Shown here one piece after another: positions 40,599 to 48,772 of a stretch of 64,000 nt of DNA. Made by a program: the position numbers and the translations under genes. Origin of the DNA: Paraburkholderia translucens (lineage in GTDB: Bacteria > Pseudomonadota > Gammaproteobacteria > Burkholderiales > Burkholderiaceae); NCBI RefSeq assembly GCF_020881035.1, contig NZ_JAJITC010000005.1, positions 186,001 through 250,000 on the forward strand, read 5' to 3'. The notes under the pieces were generated by a model that worked only from the letters and a program-made list of their open reading frames with translations, had not been told where the DNA came from and made no database searches. Within the stretch, counting starts at the first letter, position 1. Every line of letters begins with the position of its first letter.

Positions 40599-41274
40599 TC
40601 GCCGAAAGCATGTATCCAGCGTTTCGAACAGTTCTTAGAAGTGACACTTCAAAGCCGGCATCGATCTTTTGCCGAAGTTTGCTCACATGCACATCCACTA
40701 CGTTGGTCTGCGGATCGAAGTGGTAGTCCCAGATGTTCTCCAGGAGCATCGTTCGGGTGACGACCTGCTCGGCGTGCCGCATCAGATATTCGAGCAGTTT
40801 GAATTCGCGCGGCTTGAGGACGATGACTTTCCCGGCGCGCGACACCTTGCGTGAAAAAAGGTCGAGGTACAGGTCTGCGTACCTGAGCGTCGATTCGACG
40901 GCTTCACTCGGCGAACGGCGCATCAGCACCTCCAGTCGGGCAAGCACTTCCCCGAACGCGAACGGCTTGACCACATAGTCGTCACCGCCTGCCTTGAGAC
41001 CCCGGATCCGTTCGTCGACAGCATCGAGAGCGCTCAGGATGAGCACCGGGACCTTGCTGCCGGTTGCCCTCATTGCAGCGACGATGCCGAGTCCGTCAAC
41101 CCCGCCCGGCAGCATGCGGTCGAGGATGATTGCATCGTAGGCGCCGCCCCCCATGGCCAGAAACATTCCGTCGCGGCCGTTATCCGCGGAATCGACGACA
41201 TGCCCCGCTTCCGTCAAACCCTTTTTCAGGAAGCCGGCCACCTGCACGTTGTCTTCTACTAACAAGATTTTCAT
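40591..41274 (-). CDS. OmpR-family response regulator (first gene of the signalling operon)
   Basis: A 227-aa two-domain regulator. The receiver has acidic pocket ED8-9, phospho-acceptor Asp52 in IILDRMLPGG and Lys in VVKPFAFGE. The DNA-binding winged helix (about 130-225) has the LKPREFKLLEYLM and VDVHVSKLRQKID signatures of CopR/QseB-type regulators. It overlaps the giant kinase gene by eight bases, so it leads a four-gene operon and is probably the output of that relay. It is divergent from the first winged-helix STAND regulator; the shared intergenic region holds phased TTAA repeats. Confidence 0.95.
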   Translation of the reverse strand: MKILLVEDNVQVAGFLKKGLTEAGHVVDSADNGRDGMFLAMGGGAYDAIILDRMLPGGVDGLGIVAAMRATGSKVPVLILSALDAVDERIRGLKAGGDDYVVKPFAFGEVLARLEVLMRRSPSEAVESTLRYADLYLDLFSRKVSRAGKVIVLKPREFKLLEYLMRHAEQVVTRTMLLENIWDYHFDPQTNVVDVHVSKLRQKIDAGFEVSLLRTVRNAGYMLSANG

Positions 41275-41406
41275 CAGCTTGACCGCAATATTGGGGATGC
41301 CGAGCCGGGCCGCTGACGCATTCCGGCTGTGATGCCGCTCTGTTCGGTTCGACGGCCAACCTCGGATTATCCGCTCTGCCCGAAAACACGAGCTTCCATA
41401 CGCTCA

Positions 41407-41421
41407 TTAAATTTCGTTAAC
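41407..41421. promoter_or_regulatory. Phased TTAA repeat, site 1
   Basis: TTAAATTTCGTTAAC: two TTAA cores start exactly 10 bp apart (41407 and 41417). It lies about 130 bp upstream of the response-regulator operon and has the one-helical-turn direct-repeat layout that OmpR/PhoB-type winged helices bind. Confidence 0.5.
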
Positions 41422-41497
41422 GTTTCGTCCATATTTGGTCAGTGGTGACCTCTCGCACCCGCTCGGCCGAATACTGCAAACCCCACTTTCAAAAACA

Positions 41498-41523
41498 TTA
41501 ACAATAATTAATGCGGCGTTAAC
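41498..41523. promoter_or_regulatory. Phased TTAA repeat, site 2 (three units)
   Basis: TTAA cores start at 41498, 41508 and 41519, spacings 10 and 11 bp, about 120 bp upstream of the first STAND regulator. The arrangement is a direct-repeat array on one helix face. The CATTAA/TTAATG ends of the first two also form a short dyad. Confidence 0.55.
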
Positions 41524-41641
41524 AAGGCGGAAATACCAGTCCAGTTAATATCCTCGCGACACCGACCGTAAGCGGCATGACAACCAGTGATTCAGTCACC
41601 TGCACGCCGGAACCTCCGGATTGCCCACGGACGAAAGCGCC

Positions 41642-43210
41642 ATGACTCAAACAATATTCCGCCACTCGACATGCCCTTCCGGTAAGCGGGTTATCCGAAT
41701 TGGTGAATGCGAGGTCGATCTCAGCGTGCGAGTGTTGCGCCGTCGCGGTGAAAAACTGGAACTGGGGTCTCGCGCCTTCGACATTCTCGCTGTGCTTGCT
41801 CTGGCAGCCGGCCGCGTCGTCACGAAAAATGAACTGATGGATGCGGTCTGGCCCGATACGGTCGTCGAGGAAAACAACCTCCATGTGCACCTCTCCTCTA
41901 TCCGCAAGGCACTTGGCCGCGATGGCAAGTTCATTGTAACGGTGCCGCGGCGTGGCTACCAATTGATAGCCCCCCGTATCGACGCACCCGGCTCTGACCA
42001 GATTGCGCAGGACCGCCCCTTCCGCGTCAACCCGCGCGTGGCGCCGAGGGAAGACCGCCTGATCGGGCGGGAAAGCGCCATGGCGGAAATCAGGTCGCTG
42101 CTGCCAACCACGCGGGTTCTAACGCTGACAGGCGCCGGCGGAATCGGCAAAACATCGATTGCCCGGGAACTTGCCCGCAGCATGTCGGCGCAATACGAGC
42201 CCGCGGTTCACTTCGTCGAGCTTGCCACCCACAATACCTGTCGCGGCGTGGCTCAGGCGTTGGCCGCCAGCTATGGTATCCCGCTCGGCAGCGAGGAATC
42301 GGACCTCGAGCGCGTTGCACTGATGCTCGCGGGCACGAAGGGCTTGCTCATCGTCGACAATGCCGAGCATGTTGTCGAATACGTGGCCCAGTTCCTGGAG
42401 TTCGCTTGCCATTACACGTCCGAACTGCGCTTCCTCGTTACCAGCAGATTGCGGCTTCGCGTGCCCTGTGAAGTTGTTTATCGCGTCGGCCCGCTTGCAC
42501 TGCCTGAAGTCGAGGATGCGCCTGTGGCAACGCTTCGCTCCCCATCCTCTCGCCTGTTCCAGCAACGTCTGTTCTCCAACGGGCAGAACATGAATACGAG
42601 CGGTGACCGCCGACGGCTGATCGATGACATATGTCGACACCTGGATGGCGTCCCACTGGCCATTGAATTGGCGGCCGGGCGCGCTTCGATTCTTGGGCTG
42701 GAAGCTCTACGGCTCGTACTCAAGGAACCGTTGCTCTACCTGAGCGGCGGCTTCAGAACCGCGCAGGAGAGACATAAAAGCCTGCGAGCCTCGCTGGACT
42801 GGAGTTTCGAAATGCTCAGCGGCCGGGAGCGGGCCGTATTCCGCCGTCTATGCGTGTTCAGCTACCCGTTCGACGCTGAAGCCGCGTGCCTGATCGCCCG
42901 CGATGACACGCTCAACGATTCGGCGGTGATGGATTGCGTTTGCGAGCTCGTCGACAAATCGATGGTCGAGATTCGCTTCGAGGGCGCGGCGATCACATAT
43001 CACGTGTTGGCGCTGGCCCGTGCGTACGGAAGAGAAAAGCTCGCCGAAGCCGGTGAACTGGACGCAATCATGGAACGGCACGCCTTGTACGCCGGCGGCC
43101 AAAGCACCGACGAGGATTTCGCCCAGATCTCGCGGCAAGCGCCCCACACTGCAGTGCGGCGCGAGACTCTGCGCGATTCCTGGCAAGTGGGCTCTCAACG
43201 ATGGATTTGA
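41642..43210 (+). CDS. Winged-helix/P-loop (STAND-like) regulator 1, lacking the sensor repeats
   Basis: A 522-aa protein. An OmpR/CadC-type winged helix (about 18-110, with VVEENNLHVHLSSIRKAL and VPRRGYQL) is joined to an NB-ARC-like ATPase (about 135-430) with P-loop TGAGGIGKT (Lys170), Walker B LLIVDNAEHVVE and sensor VTSRLRLRV. The following winged-helix domain ends near 495 and the protein then stops. The usual helical-repeat sensor, present in the second copy, is absent. ATG 41642 is preferred to a TTG at 41621. Probably a transcription factor gated by nucleotide; ligand unknown. Confidence 0.87.
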   Translation: MTQTIFRHSTCPSGKRVIRIGECEVDLSVRVLRRRGEKLELGSRAFDILAVLALAAGRVVTKNELMDAVWPDTVVEENNLHVHLSSIRKALGRDGKFIVTVPRRGYQLIAPRIDAPGSDQIAQDRPFRVNPRVAPREDRLIGRESAMAEIRSLLPTTRVLTLTGAGGIGKTSIARELARSMSAQYEPAVHFVELATHNTCRGVAQALAASYGIPLGSEESDLERVALMLAGTKGLLIVDNAEHVVEYVAQFLEFACHYTSELRFLVTSRLRLRVPCEVVYRVGPLALPEVEDAPVATLRSPSSRLFQQRLFSNGQNMNTSGDRRRLIDDICRHLDGVPLAIELAAGRASILGLEALRLVLKEPLLYLSGGFRTAQERHKSLRASLDWSFEMLSGRERAVFRRLCVFSYPFDAEAACLIARDDTLNDSAVMDCVCELVDKSMVEIRFEGAAITYHVLALARAYGREKLAEAGELDAIMERHALYAGGQSTDEDFAQISRQAPHTAVRRETLRDSWQVGSQRWI

Positions 43211-43375
43211 GCCTCCGTCCTTGCGGCGAAGGAGACTGCATGTTTTTGTCATCGACGTGGCGAACACTTATCCGTCCGCACAGCCAGGAGATCGGACTTT
43301 GCGGTGATAGAATTCAGCGGATACTTAGTTGTGGCCGTAACGGATGGCCTTTCTACTGACCTGCATGGTGGTTTG

Positions 43376-45925
43376 ATGGTTACCCGGTATAGCCTGACTT
43401 TCGGCCCTTTCCGCATCGATTTTCCGCAGCGTGTCCTCACCAGAAATGGCGACGAAGTCCGCATCGGGAGTCGTGCGCTCGACATTCTTATCGTGCTAGC
43501 CGAGCACGGTGGTGAACTGGTATCAACGCGTCAACTGCGCGATCAGATCTGGAAAGAGAGCGTGGTCGACGATGGCGCGCTTCGTGTGCACGTTTCCACG
43601 CTTCGAAAGGCGCTGAGCGATGGTCAATCGGACAGCCGGTACATCGTGAACGACAATGGACGCGGCTATCGGCTCGCGGTGCCGGTCCATTCCACGAGGG
43701 CCACGCAAGCCACCGCCGCCGCGCCGAGTGCGCCGACCACTACCCCCGATGAAGGTACGCGAGCGTTGCCCGTGACCCTCACCCGGGTCATCGGCCGGGA
43801 AGATGTCATTGACGGTCTGACCGACCAGCTTCCCGAACGCAGGCTACTGACCATCGCCGGTCCCGGCGGCATCGGCAAAACCACGGTCGCCGTGGCTATC
43901 GCGCATCGCCTTTCCGGGCGTACCAGTATCCGTGCACTATTCGTCAACTTCGCCCCCGTTTCCGACCAGGCGAGCGTCGCCAGTACCGTGGCGTCGACGC
44001 TCGGCGTCGCCGTATTCAGCGGCAATCCAGTTCCCGACCTGATTGCCTCACTGGGCGACACCCCAATACTCCTGGTTCTCGACAATTGTGAGCATGTCGT
44101 CGAGGCGGTTGCACAGGTCGCGGAACAATTGCTGCAAGGCGCATCTGGCGTGCACCTTCTGGTAACGAGTCGGGAGCCGTTGCGCGCGAATGGCGAGTCG
44201 GTGCATCGGCTTTCCGCCCTGCCGTTTCCCGAAGCGGGTGCACGGATCGGCATCGAGGAGGCCGGAAGTTATCCGGCCATCTCGTTGTTTCATGACCGGG
44301 CAAAGGCTGCCGACGACGCCTTTCAGTTCACGGTTTCGAACATCGGCGCCGTGGCCGACATTTGCCGGCGCCTGGACGGAATTCCTTTGGCGATCGAATT
44401 TGCCGCGGCGCGCGTCGCGCACATGGACGTGCGTGCGATCGCCGCGCGTCTCGACGACCGCTTTGCGCTGCTCACACAAGGGCGCCGAACCGCACTGCCG
44501 CGGCATCAAACGTTGAAAGCGGCGCTTGACTGGAGCTACGAGCTGTTGGACCCGCATGAGCAGCACGTCCTGCGCCGGCTTTCGGTGATGCGCTCTTCGT
44601 TTGGCATGCGTGAAGCCGTTGCGGTGGCAAGCTGCGGGCAGATCGACGAAGCGGCGATATTCGACGCAATCAGCGGCCTCGTCGCCAAGTCGCTTGTCGC
44701 ACGTGACATCGGTGATGCCGACAACCCGTATCGGCTTCTCGACACGACCCGCCAATACGCACACCTTCGATTGCTGGAAGCCGGCGAAGCGAACGAAACC
44801 AGGCGCCTCCATACGATACATTGCTGCGAGACCTTCGCGGACCTGGGCGCCGCATGGGAGGGCAAGGCGCAAACGCATTGGCTGGCCCAGCTCAGCAGGC
44901 GAATCGACGATATCCGCGCGGCGTTCGAGTGGGCCTCCCATCAGGACGGGGATCCCGAGCTCGAAATCGACCTCGTTATCGCCACCGCCCCACTTTGGCT
45001 CCATCTGTCGCTGCCACACGAGTTCCTCAGCATGGCCGAACACGCCATCGCAGCGGTTGAGAGCTCGGAGCAGGCCGGTAGCAAGCGGCACGTCGAACTG
45101 CTGGTGGCCTACGGACACTCGCTCTGGCACACGCGCGGACCAACCATCGAAATGGCACGTGCTTTTGAACGTGCCTACCTCCTGAGCCGTCGATTGGCTG
45201 ACGAGGCGTTGGAATTTCGCATTCTGTGGGGCGTATATGCGCATCGGCTTGTCACAGGTCGATACGTGGAAGGACTTGCGCTGGCCGAGGCGATGCAGGC
45301 ATTCGCGGATCGCTTCGGAGACTCGACGCTCAATCAGATGTCCGGGCGCAATCTCGCTTTTGCACACCACTACCTCGGCGACCAGGCGAAAGCGCGAACG
45401 CTGATCGAGAAGGTCATCGCCCGCGAAGCTGGCCCCACGCGGGAGAACGTTGCAAAGGTAAACGATGCACAAATGGATGGCCGCATCGCGAGCATGGCCG
45501 TGTACATGCGAATTCTTTGGCTGCAAGGCGAGACTGAGCACGCCGTGAGGCTGGCCAGGGACTGCGCCGAACTCGTCGCTTCGATCGAGCACGACCTGTC
45601 GATCGTCTACGGCCTCGCAATCGGCTCGATACCCGTGATGATCTGGGCAGGCGAGCACGACTTCGCCCGGGAGCTCACCCGCGTGCTTCGCGAGTGCACG
45701 AGCCGGCGCGGATTGGCGCATTGGGACGTCTACGGGGAAGGATTCGAAAACATCCTTGCCGGCAAGCCTGTCGCTCTTTCCAAAGCAACCGTTCCCCAAC
45801 TGGAAGCGTTTGCAAGCGCCGGGTGCGAAGTCTCCATGAATGCGCTGATTCTGGCGGATCGCGTTGCAGAGCCGTCCTGGGTGAGCGAAGCGCTTCATCA
45901 GCATGCGGGCTCGAGCGTGCAATGA
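43376..45925 (+). CDS. Winged-helix/P-loop (STAND-like) regulator 2, full length
   Basis: An 849-aa protein with the complete family layout: OmpR-type winged helix (about 1-103), a short Ala/Thr/Pro linker, ATPase (about 130-470) with P-loop AGPGGIGKTT (Lys168), Walker B LLVLDNCEHVVE and VTSREPLRANGE, a second winged helix, then about 350 residues of helical TPR-like repeats (about 490-840). Family members couple ligand or partner sensing by the repeats to DNA binding. The start at 43376 follows GGTGG; a GTG at 43304 lacks a well-placed site. It is the only one of three paralogues retaining the sensor part. Confidence 0.9.
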   Translation: MVTRYSLTFGPFRIDFPQRVLTRNGDEVRIGSRALDILIVLAEHGGELVSTRQLRDQIWKESVVDDGALRVHVSTLRKALSDGQSDSRYIVNDNGRGYRLAVPVHSTRATQATAAAPSAPTTTPDEGTRALPVTLTRVIGREDVIDGLTDQLPERRLLTIAGPGGIGKTTVAVAIAHRLSGRTSIRALFVNFAPVSDQASVASTVASTLGVAVFSGNPVPDLIASLGDTPILLVLDNCEHVVEAVAQVAEQLLQGASGVHLLVTSREPLRANGESVHRLSALPFPEAGARIGIEEAGSYPAISLFHDRAKAADDAFQFTVSNIGAVADICRRLDGIPLAIEFAAARVAHMDVRAIAARLDDRFALLTQGRRTALPRHQTLKAALDWSYELLDPHEQHVLRRLSVMRSSFGMREAVAVASCGQIDEAAIFDAISGLVAKSLVARDIGDADNPYRLLDTTRQYAHLRLLEAGEANETRRLHTIHCCETFADLGAAWEGKAQTHWLAQLSRRIDDIRAAFEWASHQDGDPELEIDLVIATAPLWLHLSLPHEFLSMAEHAIAAVESSEQAGSKRHVELLVAYGHSLWHTRGPTIEMARAFERAYLLSRRLADEALEFRILWGVYAHRLVTGRYVEGLALAEAMQAFADRFGDSTLNQMSGRNLAFAHHYLGDQAKARTLIEKVIAREAGPTRENVAKVNDAQMDGRIASMAVYMRILWLQGETEHAVRLARDCAELVASIEHDLSIVYGLAIGSIPVMIWAGEHDFARELTRVLRECTSRRGLAHWDVYGEGFENILAGKPVALSKATVPQLEAFASAGCEVSMNALILADRVAEPSWVSEALHQHAGSSVQ

Positions 45926-45995
45926 CCCGCACCTTGCACGGATGGGACTCGCGGCGGCGCCTGATGCGGGCGCGCTGCCGGCTTTGCACCTGCGT

Positions 45996-46020
45996 CTAAC
46001 GCTTCTTAGCAAACTTTAAC
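45996..46020. promoter_or_regulatory. Phased TTAA-like repeat, site 3
   Basis: CTAAC, TTAGC and TTAAC cores start at 45996, 46006 and 46016, exactly 10 bp apart, about 120 bp upstream of the esterase-like gene. Two units deviate by one base from TTAA. A GAGAAT hexamer lies about 30 bp further downstream. Confidence 0.4.
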
Positions 46021-46138
46021 TGAACGGTCCGGCCCTATCGCCTGGAGAATAGCGGTTACGGGGACTCGGTGCAGTCGGCACTGTGTGCGGCGCAAGCTAG
46101 AGTCCCCCCAACCGCTCAACTCTCCTGCGTCGGCTCTC

Positions 46139-47155
46139 ATGGACCACGTCCCGCCTGCAAGTACCGCCGATTCCGCGTCACCGCGGCTCGCGACGCCATG
46201 GTCATCCCACCCGGTGCTGGACCCCGAGACGCAGCAGTTTCTCGATCTGGTCTCCGAAGCCGGCTTGCATCCGGATTCGCTGCTCGCCGAACAGCCATGG
46301 TTCCCCGGCCGCGCCGACAGTGACGACAGTGGCGCAGACGAGTATGCCGTCACGACCGAAGCGCTGACCTTCGAGACCGGACCGAGCGGCGCCGTTGAGG
46401 TGCACATCGTGCGACCGGCCGGCGCGCCGGGCTTACTGCCCGTCGTGCTCTACTACCCGGGCGGCGGCTGGCGCATGGCGAGCTTCGCAACCCACCGCAG
46501 GCTCGTGTCACGCCTTTCGGCTGAAGCAGAGGTGGCGGTTGTCTTCGTCCGCTGTTCGCCCGCGCCTCAGGCCCTGTTTCCGACACAAAACGAAGAGGCA
46601 TACGCCGCGCTGCAATACGTCGCCGCACATGCCGACGTGCTGCAGGTCGATGGTCGCGCGATCGCGGTGGCCGGCGACGGCGCAGGCGGCAACATCGCTG
46701 CAGTCGTGGCGCGATGGGCGAGAGACCGGCATGGCCCGCCTCTGCGACTGCAAGTGCTGTTTTGCCCCATCCTGTCGGCAGACTCCACCACGCAGTCATA
46801 TCGCCAGTTCGCGACGGGGCCCGGCATGACGGCCAGGGCGTTGCAGCGTTTCATCGAGTCGCAGTTTCCTGAGAGATCGCGCTCACTCGCGGCGGCGATG
46901 CCGATACGGTCGAAACCCGACGACCTCGAAGACCTGCCCGCCGCACTCGTCATTACGGCAGAGAACGACATTACGCGCGACGACGCCGAGGAATATGCCC
47001 GCAAGCTCATGCGCGCCGGCGTCAGAGTGAATGCCGCTCGTTATATCGGCACGATTCATGACTTCATGGTTTTCGATGGCCTGGCTGAAACCGGCCCGAC
47101 AGACGCTGCGTTCAGACACGCCAGCAGCGTTATCAAGCACGCACTCCGTCGGTAG
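46139..47155 (+). CDS. Alpha/beta hydrolase of the HSL/acetyl-esterase family with no catalytic serine
   Basis: A 338-aa protein with the HSL-type esterase fold: the oxyanion motif normally HGGGW appears as YPGGGW (Pro107), and the nucleophile elbow normally GDSAGG reads GDGAGG (Gly181). The acid in TAENDITRDD and the His in GTIHDFMVF are kept. Without Ser181 it should not work as a serine esterase; it may bind a small ester or acyl ligand, or use another chemistry (inference). The start at 46139 is the first ATG; a GTG at 46085 is possible. It lies between STAND regulators 2 and 3. Confidence 0.85.
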   Translation: MDHVPPASTADSASPRLATPWSSHPVLDPETQQFLDLVSEAGLHPDSLLAEQPWFPGRADSDDSGADEYAVTTEALTFETGPSGAVEVHIVRPAGAPGLLPVVLYYPGGGWRMASFATHRRLVSRLSAEAEVAVVFVRCSPAPQALFPTQNEEAYAALQYVAAHADVLQVDGRAIAVAGDGAGGNIAAVVARWARDRHGPPLRLQVLFCPILSADSTTQSYRQFATGPGMTARALQRFIESQFPERSRSLAAAMPIRSKPDDLEDLPAALVITAENDITRDDAEEYARKLMRAGVRVNAARYIGTIHDFMVFDGLAETGPTDAAFRHASSVIKHALRR

Positions 47156-47224
47156 CCGACATCACTTCACCACTCACCGCTGGCGAAGACACGCGTGTCT
47201 ATTTTCCTTGCTGGAGGCGACCTT

Positions 47225-48646
47225 ATGAAAATCGGCCGAATCGAACTCGATATGAACGCGCGACGCTTGCGGCGCGATGGCCAGGATATACGGCTGGGCT
47301 CGCGGGCCTTCGACCTGCTGGCGACGCTCGCCTCGGCAAATGGTCGAGTGGTGTCGAGGTCCGATCTGATGAGCACGGTCTGGCCCGGCACCGTCGTCGA
47401 AGACTGCAACATCGACGTCAATATCTCTGCGCTGCGCAAGGCGCTGGGTGATGACCGGGACCTCATCGTTACGGTCGCGCGCCGTGGCTACCGGCTGGCC
47501 CCGTCTCAGGACGTCCAGCCGAAACTCGGTACTGCCGCCAGCACGCGGCCGCTCCCGCGCCGCGTCGGGAATCTCATCGGGAGAGAGGTAGTCGTGGCCA
47601 AGGCAGCCGAGGTATTGGCGGACTCCCAGGTGCTCACGCTGACGGGCATAGCCGGTGTCGGAAAATCGAGTCTTGCACTTGAACTCGCCTATCGGATAGC
47701 GCCGTCATGCCCGGCGACGGTGGCCTTTGTCGATCTTGCGTCCGCACCCACGATTGACGAGGTGCTGAGTGCCATCGCGTACGGTTGCGGTATCGAAATG
47801 CCGGAGGACATCGTCTCTTCCGAGTATCTGGGAGCAGCGCTGTCGAATGCCCCGTGGTTGTTGATACTCGACGGCGCCGAGCATGTCATCTCAGCGGTTG
47901 CACAAATTGTCGAAGCCTTGTTGACGGTAAGCCCTGGCATCCAGTTCCTGGTGACGAGCCGGGAGCCGCTGAAGATTCGCAACGAGACGGTTTTCAGGGT
48001 GGATCCGCTTGCTGTTCCCAAACTCACGGACCGTTGCGACGAGATGCTGAACAGTCCGGCTGTCCAGCTGTTCGTCCACCATGCGCAGCAAATGCATCCG
48101 AGGTTTGTCCCTCGCATCGCCGAGATAGCGAGCATCGGAAAGATTTGTCAGCGCCTGGACGGTATTCCACTCGCAATCGAGTTGGCCGCCGGGAGGGCGG
48201 AGTTGTTGGGCGTAGAAGGCGTGCAACGCCTGCTGAGCGATGGACTGTCCTTCCTCTCCGGGGGATACCGCACTGCGACGTCGCGGCATCGCTGTCTACA
48301 GGCCGCCCTCGATGTCAGCTTCGACCTGTTGAGCGACTCGGCCCAGTCCCTGCTCGTTCAGCTTTACCGGTTCGCCGGACCGTTCAACTTCGATTCGCTG
48401 CGTGGCGTCGTCAACGACATGGCAGTCACGACGCGCGGCTTGATTGAAAACATCGATGAGCTCGTCTCGAAGTCGCTCGTCAACGTCTGTATCGACGGGC
48501 CGGAGCCGATGTATAGCCTGTTCGAATGCATCCGGACGTTCGTCGCGGAGAAGTTCCAATGCGCGTCGGATGAGCACGCCGCCGGGAGGGCAGTTCAAAA
48601 ACCTCTCGCAGGCGATGTAGCTTTGCCGGCGAGTTGTTTGCCTTGA
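47225..48646 (+). CDS. Winged-helix/P-loop (STAND-like) regulator 3, lacking the sensor repeats
   Basis: A 473-aa paralogue of regulators 1 and 2: OmpR-type winged helix (about 1-92), ATPase (about 115-400) with P-loop TGIAGVGKSS (Lys147), Walker B-like LLILDGAEHVIS (Gly in place of the usual Asn) and VTSREPLKIRNE, then a short second winged helix ending near 455. The helical-repeat sensor domain is missing. GGAGG precedes the ATG at 47225. Tandem with the dead esterase, 69 bp downstream of its stop, so possibly co-transcribed. Confidence 0.87.
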   Translation: MKIGRIELDMNARRLRRDGQDIRLGSRAFDLLATLASANGRVVSRSDLMSTVWPGTVVEDCNIDVNISALRKALGDDRDLIVTVARRGYRLAPSQDVQPKLGTAASTRPLPRRVGNLIGREVVVAKAAEVLADSQVLTLTGIAGVGKSSLALELAYRIAPSCPATVAFVDLASAPTIDEVLSAIAYGCGIEMPEDIVSSEYLGAALSNAPWLLILDGAEHVISAVAQIVEALLTVSPGIQFLVTSREPLKIRNETVFRVDPLAVPKLTDRCDEMLNSPAVQLFVHHAQQMHPRFVPRIAEIASIGKICQRLDGIPLAIELAAGRAELLGVEGVQRLLSDGLSFLSGGYRTATSRHRCLQAALDVSFDLLSDSAQSLLVQLYRFAGPFNFDSLRGVVNDMAVTTRGLIENIDELVSKSLVNVCIDGPEPMYSLFECIRTFVAEKFQCASDEHAAGRAVQKPLAGDVALPASCLP

Positions 48647-48718
48647 GCGCCTGAACAACGAGCCCGTTCGTCCATCGGGCCGGCCGGAGTCAAACTGAGC
48701 GACGTAGACAAAATGGCC

Positions 48719-48753
48719 CGATCCCGGCCGCGCGCCTGACGCCGCCGGGATCG
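48719..48753. terminator. Hairpin between convergent regulator 3 and porin genes
   Basis: CGATCCCGGC (48719-48728) pairs perfectly with GCCGGGATCG (48744-48753), 10 bp with a 15-base loop. There is no T-run on either side, so it may be a weak bidirectional terminator or an attenuating hairpin. Confidence 0.45.
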
Positions 48754-48772
48754 GCACGACAGCCGACAGGTC

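Larger units (their letters stand above)
41275..41641. promoter_or_regulatory. AT-rich divergent promoter region of the signalling island
   Basis: This 367-bp region separates the minus-strand phosphorelay operon from the plus-strand STAND regulators and is strikingly AT-rich at 41400-41550 for this genome. It contains two groups of 10-11-bp-phased TTAA repeats (listed separately) and a possible -10 (TTAATAT, 41545-41551) about 90 bp before the regulator start. No gene is visible. Confidence 0.65.

Noticed and set aside
41496..41513. CATTAA/TTAATG dyad considered as a stand-alone palindromic operator
   Set aside because: The arms are only six bases and are explained by the phased TTAA repeats, which give a better fit to the surrounding sequence.
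43020..43307. 95-aa plus-strand frame overlapping the end of STAND regulator 1
   Set aside because: It is a shifted frame of the regulator for most of its length, with no start signal; the tail after 43210 is short and not convincing.
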